Source of the DNA: Owenia fusiformis
Taxonomy: Eukaryota > Annelida > Polychaeta > Sabellida > Oweniidae
Assembly: GCA_903813345.2 (NCBI GenBank)
Contig: CAIIXF020000009.1
Location: 3,660,001-3,724,000 of the forward strand
Direction: 5' to 3'
DNA: 64,000 bases
Shown here: positions 1 to 10,200 of the stretch, piece after piece
How the letters are laid out: each line of letters begins with the position of its first letter
Position numbering within the stretch: the stretch's first letter is position 1
Position numbers and translations under genes: made by a program
The notes under the pieces: generated by a model
The model's input: the letters and a program-made list of their open reading frames with translations, nothing else
What the model was told of the DNA's origin: nothing
The model's database searches: none

Positions 1-660
1 AATAAAGTCAGTGTACAGGGCCCAATGCAATATTGCAAGAAAACATAAAACCAATGACGACTACAGTTTCATTCAATGTATCAAAAAATGTCAATTTACT
101 CCTCTTTGCAAAGGAATGTCATTCATTCACAGGGAGTCATGGCTGGCCGAAAAATCGTTAAATTCGAAGAGTTGGGTAAAATCAGCTCGGACCCAAGGTT
201 TTAAACATTGCAAAGGTCAGTGCATGGGGCATAAGGGCAATTGGAATTAAGAAGGTGTGATAGGTGTAACATAGACAGTTAAGTGTTCATACTCATACTC
301 TTACAAGAATACATCCTATACCCCTCCGAATTGCCACCACTTCTTTGCACAAAAAGATGCGCTATCTAACCATGTCATGCATTGTTCAGCCCTGAGTCAT
401 ATGTGGCTTAAAGCGGAGAAAAGCAGCCCATTTGGTAATTCTTTCTCCCAATTTTGCAATAGCTGGTGGAGGAATGGTGAGCACAGATGCTCTTGAAATA
501 GCTTAGTCCTTGCATTGATTTTTGCAGTATCTGAAACTTGGTCCAGAGCCGATTTTGACACACTGTGCAAATGGAAGGATTTCTCACCCAACCATGACCA
601 CGTGTGAATGAATGACATATCATTGCAAAGAGGAGGGATGTAGCTTCATTGTAAATTAAA
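1..660. mobile_element. Foldback element, copy A, first part
   Basis: This matches 7860-8545 over its length. The element contains inverted arms: the text around ATTCATTCACAGGGAGTC on the plus strand recurs inverted near 560-620. It begins before the window. At 660 it is interrupted by a TIR element and its right end resumes at 2191-2262. Open reading frames across it (for example 11-250 and 408-770) have no recognisable domain. Confidence 0.6.
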
Positions 661-1560
661 GACGGGTCGCAAAAAGCTCGCGCACGCACTGTTACACATT
701 TTGTGGCGTAATCCAGAGGATCCTCGCTTTTAACAAGATAGAATGTGAAGTTTTTGAGAAAAATGTACACACATGAAAATCCTTTCGTCCTTCACATTTA
801 CCTCTATATCTCAAAACATTTTAGACGAATAACTCTGATATCATATATATATTGTTAATGGGCTAGGAGCATCATAAAACACGAATCAATTGATATTTTA
901 GGTGAAATAAATATACGTGTTGCTGTGCTTGAAAATAGGCGAATGGCGTAAATTAGCCCTATTTTAATGAATTTTGAAAACCTTTCGTCCTCCACATACA
1001 ACAGAAAACACATACTTTTGTGAACAAAATCAACTAATTATTAATAAACTAGAGTTTAGGAGCAAAATAATCATGTATGATTTATTAAAAATTGATCTCG
1101 TATTTTTTGTTTAATGTACACCTGAAAAGTTGAAGGTACCAAAAAATGAGCAAAAAAGGTCGCTGTCAACAGATTCTATTTTTCAGACTCTATGACGTCA
1201 CAATATGGGACGCTTACTAAAATTCATCCTTTGAAATAAAACTTCCATCTACCTTTATCAAGACGAAAAATAAGTATAATAGTCATATATTGTTTGAGTT
1301 ATGAGCGTTTAAAGACGAAAAATAATTCAAAATGTAACGTGTCAACATGGGATATTTGCCAGATGTTTTGGTAAAAAACTCTTTTTTAAAAACGAACGCG
1401 CAAAAAATGTGAACGGAGTGTAGTTGATCTAAAATCTTCATCGAAACAGCTTTAAAATGATATATAACTTTAATTAGAATATTATCTTTTATTATATCAC
1501 TGTCATATTCCTCACTCTCTTATAGGTCCATGTCCTACACGTGACTAGAAAATAACTAGC

Positions 1561-1598
1561 GATATTCAACGGAAGTCACGTGACTTCCGGTGAATATC
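1561..1598. promoter_or_regulatory. Palindrome with E-box core and flanking ETS-like sites
   Basis: A 38-nt near-perfect palindrome. Its central 20 nt, CGGAAGTCACGTGACTTCCG, are perfectly self-complementary. The centre is TCACGTGA, a bHLH-Zip (USF/MITF/TFE type) E-box, flanked on each side by GGAAG ETS-type cores. It lies about 90 bp before the ATG at 1688, so a promoter role for the small ORF is plausible. Binding is inferred only from consensus. Confidence 0.45.
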
Positions 1599-1687
1599 AA
1601 ATGATATTCAACGATCATGACTTATACATCCCCGTGGTTGACTTAGTCCAGTGTAATTTTCATTTTATATATCCCATAATAACCAAA

Positions 1688-1903
1688 ATGGCAGACGGTA
1701 AACAAAGGTTTCCAAATATTTCTGCAGAAGAAATTGATAGAATCCACGGGAATATTCATTCAGATAACACAATAAAGGCAACAAAAAGATCAGTGAAAAT
1801 CTTTCAAGATTGGATATCTAGCAAAGACGATGTGATTGATTTGGAAAACGTATCAAAATCGACATTGAATGAAAAATTGAACCCAAACCAGTTTTATTTA
1901 TAG
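1688..1903 (+). pseudogene. Truncated Crypton/DUF3504-like N-terminal fragment
   Basis: 71 codons from an ATG in good context (CAAAATGG). The peptide has the layout of the N-terminal part of Crypton tyrosine-recombinase-derived proteins: an I-S-A-E-E-I-D segment, then N-T-I-K-A-T-K-R-S-V-K-I-F-Q-D-W (compare the N-T-K-x-x-T-x-x-A-V-x-x-F-x-x-W signature), then a segment ending in E-K-L and F-Y. Family members continue from the F-Y into the catalytic domain; here a stop follows at once, so no recombinase can be made from this exon alone. An upstream in-frame ATG at 1580 exists but lies in the palindrome and is less likely. It could also be a captured host exon. Confidence 0.4.
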
Positions 1904-1965
1904 GCACGATCAATTGAGGGAGAACACTATAAACCCTCATTTAATTATAGAAGATGTTTTGACAG

Positions 1966-2124
1966 TGATATAATAAAACAAATATTTAATTCTATTTTCG
2001 GTGAATACCTGTGACACTTTCACAAGATGATATTCCACTAGCCCTTCGGGCTTCGTGGAATATCACTTGCGAAAGATGCACATGTATTCCCCTCAATAGA
2101 ATTAAATATTTGTATAATATTCCG
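1966..2124. repeat. 160-bp snapback palindrome
   Basis: Two arms of about 75 bp, centred near 2046 (loop around AGCCCTTCGGGCT), can pair nearly throughout; for example GATATTCCAC at 2029 pairs with GTGGAATATC at 2055, and AATTCTATT near 1988 with AATAGAATT near 2095. It would form a long hairpin in single-stranded DNA or RNA. Confidence 0.65.
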
Positions 2125-2190
2125 GGGAATCAAAGTTACATTCACGCGATACCCTTAAAAAACAAATGCGCCACCTTTTTGCGACACGTC

Positions 2191-2262
2191 AAATGAAATT
2201 GATGTAGTCATCACTAGTTTTGTGATTTTACGAGATAACTGCTTGTTGCGTTTGTTTACGCC
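2191..2262. mobile_element. Foldback element, copy A, right end
   Basis: Matches 8545-8618 (ATTGATGTAGTCATCA, TTTTGTGATTTTACGAGA, CTTGTTGCGTTT). It is the resumed end of the element interrupted at 660. Confidence 0.55.
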
Positions 2263-3434
2263 CTGTAGTCCTTTTATTTCCCAAGTACCGGTAACGCAAA
2301 AGGTACTCAATATCATAACACATGATGCACACTCAGGTTGGGTAAGGCAAAACTGTTGACCGCTAATTAAAATTCAGAGACGGGTATTTATCTTTTGTAC
2401 AACTGAACCTTGTTGGTCAAGGCTCGATGGCCATTGAACAAAACATGCTCAAAATGACGTGCTTGTTCTAGAGGCAAACTTAAACGCACAGCGGATAAGG
2501 TTTTATGACTACGCCCTCTTGTGTAATGTCTCTCATTGTACTACTTATCTCTCGTTTCAACTATCAGATTCTCCTCGGGTGGTAAGTGTAGACACAATCT
2601 TTGAAATAGTCCAATAAAGGATGAAATACTGGGGGTCATATTGAGCGATTTTGGTATATCTTGGCATTTGGAGAATCTTTTGAAGACCATGACCATTTGA
2701 AATAGACAAATGAAACATGTCTGTTCAGGTTACCTATTCTGGCTCACCTTGTATATATGAATTTGTGGGGTTTAATTCATTGATGAACTATTCCAATTAT
2801 GTAGAAATACATCATTTATATTTACAGACATAAAAGATGAACCATCAATTGTAACCTTTTATTTAATTGTGGTGTTATATCTTTTCCACTCAGATGTTAC
2901 TGTTGACCATGGAGATCAATTACTCAGATGCGAGTAGGTAGTTACCAGTTTCGCCACCAGGTGGCTGATTCGGGGGAATTAACATGGCAGGGTATTACAA
3001 AATTCCCTAAATTTGAATATGCATCAGTTTTAGTGGTTCACTTTTCATATTACCCTTATGTATCTGATAGTTATACAAATTAAAATATGTCCAGTAAAAG
3101 AAAATATTATCTGCCCAACAGAAGAAAAGATATTTCACTTTTTGTGGTTTTACAACATGGGGTCTATGGGGAATCTCCCCGACCTAGAAGTCATATTTTC
3201 ATAGAAAATTAAATTTTCAAACATAACAAACTAAAACAACTTTAAGTTTAAAAAACGTCATTACTTGTATTAAAAAAATAAACAGGTAGTGAGTTTATTA
3301 TACAATTTTACGTGAAAATGAGGAAAAAGCTGCCCAATTATTTCACTCTCAAATATTATGTATGGTAGAGTTGAAACGTTATGTGTTACAAGTTACATTA
3401 AACAATTACAACGCAATGTTATGAGACCCTCGAC
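2263..3434. other. Downstream flank of gene 1, no feature seen
   Basis: AT-rich sequence without open frames of note, TIR pairs or similarity to the 3' flanks of genes 2 and 3. It probably includes the 3' end of the gene 1 transcript. Confidence 0.5.
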
Positions 3435-3440
3435 TTTATT
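3435..3440 (-). other. Candidate poly(A) signal of gene 1
   Basis: AATAAA on the minus strand, about 61 nt downstream of the gene 1 stop codon. The position suits a short 3' UTR; no transcript evidence is available. Confidence 0.45.
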
Positions 3441-3500
3441 TGATGTAGACTGTACATTAAATGTCCTTTTCCTCCCTAGAACCTTTGAAGGTAACGTTCA

Positions 3501-6500
3501 TTAATTGTATCTTCCAGTCAGCATTTTGCCAAGGCAGTTCCCGGGAGAATTCATATCAGTTGAGGTTGAATACTGTATGTTACACAGAAACCAGAAGTCA
3601 CGATCCATGACCATACGTCCACCCTGAAAATCAAATTATGGATGAAAAGAAATACTTGTATGATTCGAATGTTTGGGTAATGTAAACATGGTGTCTAATT
3701 AATAAGATGAAGGATACAGTACTGTTACTTTCTTAATATTTCAACAAACTGCAAATCAAAACGCATTACATTAAACTACTTTCAACATTTTTCACAGTTC
3801 TGTCAGACTTTTAGTTGCTATATTAACCGAAACAACAAAAAAGCCTGGCCAGTTTTGTTAATGTCACGAATTTCTATAACAGCAGAAACGTATTTCCTTT
3901 GCATTTCTTAATGCAATCATATAATACAAAAAGCATCATGACATCAGTGGCAGTTGAATTTAATTGGTGGTTTTGCATTCCAAACTCATCATTATCTTGG
4001 AAAACATGAGATGACAGTCACTACAATTTAGACCCATTCCTTTTGTTGTTGTTCCAGTTGCTATAGCAACCGTAACAATATAATGTGAATTAAATCGGCT
4101 TTGGTTATACAACGTCTGTTCTTCTATCTATCTTTATTGCTACATTTAAAAAGTTAAAAACGGCATCTTTCACCTAATTTATTGGACACCCTGTACAATG
4201 CATATTAAGTTAAATGATCGAAGAGGTAATGCTAGACAAAATAGTGTTTTAGCTTTAATGTATGTAAGCATTTAATTTTGACCTGGAAATTTAGACGCAT
4301 CTTTCATTATTGAGCTCATTTATTACAGAATCTGAAATATTTAAAGATCTACGTACATATGTCATATCATCGAAGCATTTCTCAATTACGTCATCTGGAA
4401 TTAGGAATGCTCGATAAGCTGACATGAATTCCTCTTTCGCTATCCAACCATCACCTGTAACAAAAATAGATTTCTATTGTAATATATTTCAAAACTGAAT
4501 AACGTACACTTATAAGATTGGACAAATCTCTTATAATAACATTTATCTTATTAACTGCTTTACATGGGATATCATGGTATGTTGTTTTATCAATTTCGTA
4601 AAAGTACAATTTTAAGGGTTGAAATACTATGATGTCATTAAAACAATTAAAAATAATGCATCGCTGTATTATGGACATTGGATTGTTCAGGCTGGTTTGT
4701 TGATATATACACAAATACTTAAATAAAAGAAGTGGGAATTTCTAAACTACACCACGACTTGAATAAAGGATGTGGGTATTGATAAACCTAAGATAAATCG
4801 AGTTTTCTAAATTGGATATTATGATATTTCCATGTTAAGTCAAATGGTGCACATCCAGATGTAAGTCAATACATCCTTGCTGACCGTAATGGTCAAACAC
4901 TTACGCATTTCCCAATGTAATCTTTTAACATTGTAGTCTTCATGTTATCAACCATATGGATATTCGCCACTGATTGCAACCATTCTTTAAACTTACCGTT
5001 TCCAAGTCTATCAAAGACATCAAAGTATAGGTTGATGTAGTCACTATACCATTTAGGAACCTGCATAGTCTTGGACTTGATTTGTCTGCACATTTTCTCC
5101 ATAAAATCAAGCCACTCATTCAACGTCACCTTAAAAAATAAATGAAAATCAATTTTGGCAGAGATAAGAGTTAGTAGAATCAATTATTAAATGCGTGATC
5201 ATATTTTTGCAGACTCGCTGGCCCAAAAATACATACATATCAAAAGCAAAACACAAGTATAAGCTTATCTCAGTTGAACTATTTAAACAAAAGTCTGGGC
5301 ATTCTTTAAAGTCCCTGTCTAAAGTTTAAAAATATTTTTTTATCATTCATTTACTATTTGTCAGGACTTAAAAAGTGATTTTAGAGATTTTTGAACAAAA
5401 AAGTTTTTTGAAAAAAAAGTTGTGAACATTTCATTTCTCAAATATTCAAATTTCCCGCCATTTTTCAAAAAAGTTGAAATTTCTTAATCATCAAATATTT
5501 CTTAATGCATTTCAAAAAAGATTATATTTTTAACACCAATGCAAAGATTGAACAAAAGACACACAATTTCAATAATAAAATGTCATATTTAATGGGCCAC
5601 TTCAATGTTTTAGCTTATCAAAAATATATTGAAACATTAGTGATGTCACTAAGGTAACAAAAACTTTTTGAAAAAAATTGAATTTTTTTTTTCGATGTCA
5701 ATCTTTTCTAAATATGCTAGATTTTAAAAAAAAACAATGTTGATTGTCTAACCAGGTTATAAGGAAGAATAAATTATGTTTTAGATATCATTGTACCATT
5801 GGTTTCTATGAGAACTAAAATTTTGAAATGCATTTTTCTCAGAACCATTTTCATGCACTGATAAGTTCATTTCTCGCTTATTTATCAACCGATTTTCTTA
5901 ATTCTTTCGGCAAAAAACATGGGAGGATGAATGGTATGAATTGTGGCGAATTAGAAGATATGAGTGACCTCTAAAAGTTGGTTTTAAATAAATTCACAAA
6001 TTATGGAACAAAAAGTCTATCAAAAACCACTTTTGAAATTAAAAAAAAAAGTTTCACATATCACACTTTGATAACATTGGGTAAGACTACAATATAAGCC
6101 AAAGTGGTTTAAACTTTACACGGGGCCTTTAATATTTATGATTAAATAACCAATCATAATTTTTTCTTAATATTTAATTCGGTTGTGCTTTAAAGAAAAT
6201 GGTCATCACCAACCTTATAATCGGAGTTAGGATTTGCACCGCATCTTAATTCCTGCCACATCGTGTACATGACGTTATCACATACTGACCACATAGGACT
6301 GCCTACTGACCACTTAGTCAAGGCTTGAATATTCTGAAATAACGTATAATTGTTTATAATATGACAATATGGCTATTATATTGATTAAGAGTCAAGGCTT
6401 GAATATTCTGAAATATAACTTATAATTGTTTATAATATGACAATTTGGCTATTACATTGATTAAGACTCAAGGCTTGAATATTCTAAAATAACATATAAT

Positions 6501-7245
6501 TGTTTATAATATGACAATATGGCTATTACATTGATGAAGAGTCAAGGTTTGAATATTCAGAAATATAACTTATAATTGTTTATAATATGACCTTGTGGCT
6601 ATTACATTGATTAAGAGTCAATGTTTTAATATTCTGAAATAGAACTTATAATTGTTTATAATATGACCTTGTGGCTATTACATTGATTAAGAATCAAGGC
6701 TTGAATATTTGGAAATATAACTTATAATTGTTTGTAATTTGACAATTTGGCTATTTCATTGATTTAGAGGCTTGAATAGTACTATTCTTAATATATGTAT
6801 TTTACTTTATGGATTTTATAACATTGGATTCATGGGGAATCTCAAAGTTGAGACTTTTTAAGCGTTGATCTTTCTTAAGAGTGTCTTATTGTTACACTAA
6901 CATTTACCTGAGAATGTTGATAGAAATCATTCCTTTCAATAACTCCGTTTCTGTCTTGATCTAAAATTAGAAAAAAAACGGATACAGATATATCCTGCCT
7001 TCGGTAGTTCACCAAGTATTTGCTATTTTGTTTGTTGTGCAATATAACTTAAAATAAATACCAATTTTCTGTGTAATGAGTTTAATTAAATAACAATTAA
7101 ACAATTCCCTGACTTGATAATTTTGAATAACTTGGGCATATGATAATACTAATGCGGCTATCAAGTCACACTTACCAAACCATACATAAAACTGGTAAAT
7201 TTGTTTTTCCTCCCAGAACGCAGTGCGTTCAAATTCAGTTTCACA
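3501..7245 (-). CDS. Gene 1, module III (3' part of exon 12 to exon 17)
   Basis: Residues about 396-593. EF loop 1 at 419-430 (D-Q-D-R-N-G-V-I-E-R-N-D) is good. Loop 2 at 470-481 (N-P-N-S-D-Y-K-V-T-L-N-E) has Asn at position 1, Pro at 2 and Tyr at 6 and is probably impaired; genes 2 and 3 keep Asp at position 1 here. Loop 3 at 516-529 (D-R-L-G-N-G-D-G-W-I-A-K-E-E) is two residues longer than a canonical loop. The last exon gives the closing S-P-G-N-C-L-G-K-M-L and the C-terminus T-G-R-Y-N. Intron 13, just upstream of exon 14, carries a 75-bp tandem repeat that copies the splice acceptor. Confidence 0.88.
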
Positions 7246-10200
7246 ACCTATTAGCTTGACCAACATTTCTCCAAAAATGTTTCCAGGATTGTCCATTTCC
7301 AAGGATACAACGAATCCAACCATCATTTCTCGGTAAAGATTGAGGTCAAATTCCCGTTTTCCATTCTAAAAGAAAAAATGTGTTATCCGATTGTTTTTTG
7401 CTGTTTGTTTGATTTGTTATGACGCCACGTTGAATTTAATAACTTTATTTCTGTGTCCTACTAAAATTTCCAAACACAAAAGATCATTGGTATTATTATA
7501 AGTTTCATATTTCTGAATGAATGAAAAACAGGAAGAATGCAACTCGAGTCAATTTTAATATGCCGTCTAATCAAATTTTATGAAACGTTTGGTCAAACAA
7601 ATAAATACTTCAGACGTGCGTTAAAATGTCGTCCAAATGAGATATACAATGCGTATCAAAAAACGCAACATATTGTAATCTCGGAAAAGCACAAAACCAG
7701 TGATAACAGCATTGATTTCATTCAATGCACCATAAAGCCATGTGTCTCCTCTTTACAATGATATATCATTCATTGATGTTTGGTCATGGTTGGGCGAGTA
7801 ATCATTACATTTGCAAAGTGGGCCAAAATTAGCTTCGGAACAAGTTATAAACATCACAAGAGGCAGTGTACTGAGTTCGGCGCAATATTGGAAGAAAACA
7901 TTAAACCAATGCTGACTGCATCCTTTTCATTCAATGCACCAAAAAGCCTAATTACTCTTCTTTGCAATGAAATATCATTCATTCACAGGGAGTCGCTTTG
8001 GCCAAATAATCATTCATTTTGCAAAGTGGGGCAAAATTCTGCTCTGACCCAAGTTTTAAACATTGCAAAAGTCAATACAAGGGGCATAGGAGCTATTGGA
8101 AGAAGGTGTGATAAGTGTGGAATAGACAGTAAAGTGTTAATACTCATACTCTTGCAAGAAAACATCCTACACCCCTCCAAATTGCCACCACTTCCTTGCA
8201 CATAAAGATCATCTGTCCACGTCATGCATGGTTCAGCCCTTAGTCATCTGTGGGTTAAAGCAGAGAAAAGCAGCCCATGAGCAATTTTTCTCGAGGTTTT
8301 GCAATATCTGGTGGAGGAATTGTGAGCACAGATGCTGCTGAGATAGCTCCAAAAGAAAAAGTCACAACAATTCAAGTCAGGGGAATTTCCGTTGGCACTT
8401 AGCCCTTGCACTGATTTTTTCAATATCTAAAACTTGGTCAAAAGCCGATTTTGACCCACTGTGCAAATGGAAGGATTTCTCACCCAACCATTACCACATG
8501 TGAATGAATGACATATCATCGTAAAGAGGAAATACGTGGCTTTATGATACATTGAATTAAATTGATGTAGTCATCAGTAGTTTTGTGATTTTACGAGATT
8601 ACTACTTGTTGCGTTTTTTTGATACGACCTGTATGTTGTTTTTCTTATGGGCAAAGTGTAAATACCAGAGTTATCCTCGCGTATGTAGAATCCACTATGG
8701 CAAGGGGGATGTTATACAATCCATTGTAAGTTGCTGCAAACTCTCGCCTACTAATCCAACCATCCCCTTTGTAAAATAACAATATCAAATAAATGTAGCA
8801 CATCCAGTGCGCCCTGAAAAAAACTTTTCTAAAATGCTAGAAAAGTATCATAACATTAAAGGGACTCAATAAAAGCTAGTTTAACATTTTTGGATTAGAA
8901 GGGTTAATCGTTTTGAAGGGTTGTATGTATTAAACGTTTCATGGAATACAAAATAAGTCATAGCTTGCGACTTGACTGTCTCGTTACTTTCGTCCCCACA
9001 CACCTATCTGAGCTAAACTTTGGTTGAGCCAATTTATAGTCCCCAAGTACGGGCAACCGCGCACTAGCACTCTATATTGATTCACACATGCCTTAAGGCA
9101 TTAACATAAAAATTTACACAAAATTAAAAATAAAAAGTTACACAAACTTTAGGAGAGGCACATTTTATCTTATTTATTTATTTTCAAATTCTAAAGCCTA
9201 TTCCAACTTCATTTTTGCTAGATCTTTCAATATCATTGGTAACTTGTTCTGAGTCCAAGGATCACCGCTTTTCATAGAAAATATGAGTTCTATGAATTTA
9301 TATGATCAACAGTAACACATTCATTATGTTCACCAAATCTGCTACACTCTGAGATAGCAACGAATATGTTGAATGGTCAACTGTACATTTTGTTGTCTAT
9401 TTTCTGTATTGAACAATTGGGACAAAACATTTGAATGGCAGTGTTATCCATAACTTACCATTAGTGTCAGTAAGTAGAAAATTGATATCGATGAATTCAG
9501 AGTACCATTGGGGTAAATCACTATCCATGAAGTTGTAGTTTGCTGCAAAATCTGCCCAAAAGTCACACCATTCAGTTATACTTATCTGTAAATCATAAAC
9601 CACAAAGGGCAAAGTTATAATTGGTTGGGAAATTAAACACACCGTGTGTCCCTTGACACAACTGATTTCTTCTAGGCGATCACACATCCCTAAGTAGTTG
9701 CATATATGGCTGATCTAGTTCTACTTAAAACTTTGGTGTTTTTCGTTATAGTTGAAACAGGGGTTCTGTGACTTTCATTTCACCTATTTTGTCTAATATG
9801 TGCTTTAAGGAATGAACTCATGTACTGATCAAATGCAAAATAAACATTTTATTATTAATTTGCATATATAATATATTCTTCCGTTCTTAGTAGCACTAAC
9901 TATCTATATTTCACTTGGTGCTACTTCGCTTCAAAATATTTCAGAAGTTTTTTTCTTGGAATGACCCTTGACATTGTAAATTTTGGGATTCTCACTTTGT
10001 CTCCGTTACCTATGTGAAATTCAATTATTCCGATTCTGCGCTTTGAATAACAAAATACATAAATTAACAAGGCACGGGGTGAATAATATCGTAGCTAAAA
10101 CATAGTAGGGTGGGCTTAGTGACCCAGAAAGCAAGATGGTCACCAAAAAGTTAATCCGTTCTAGAACTTCTTACCATGTAACATGTGTAACAATTTGAAG

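Larger units (their letters stand above)
661..2190. mobile_element. 1.5 kb TIR element inserted in foldback copy A
   Basis: The ends are inverted repeats: GACGGGTCGCAAAAAG at 661 and GACGTGTCGCAAAAAG (reverse complement) ending at 2190. The uninterrupted copy at 7652-8626 shows continuous sequence at this point, which supports a clean insertion with an A-rich target (flanking AAA on both sides). Inside are an ETS/E-box palindrome, a small DUF3504-like ORF and a 160-bp snapback. The superfamily is not certain. Confidence 0.6.

Noticed and set aside
1580-1687. Upstream in-frame extension of the DUF3504-like ORF
   Set aside because: Its ATG falls inside the 38-nt palindrome; the ATG at 1688 has better context and starts the recognisable domain.
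6320-6780. Possible CRISPR-like array
   Set aside because: Units are whole 75-bp tandem copies without unique spacers and include an intron-exon boundary; this is a eukaryotic gene.
7780-8205. 141-codon plus-strand open frame
   Set aside because: Inside a foldback element, opposite to gene 1; no domain, and the related copy at 1-660 does not keep the frame.
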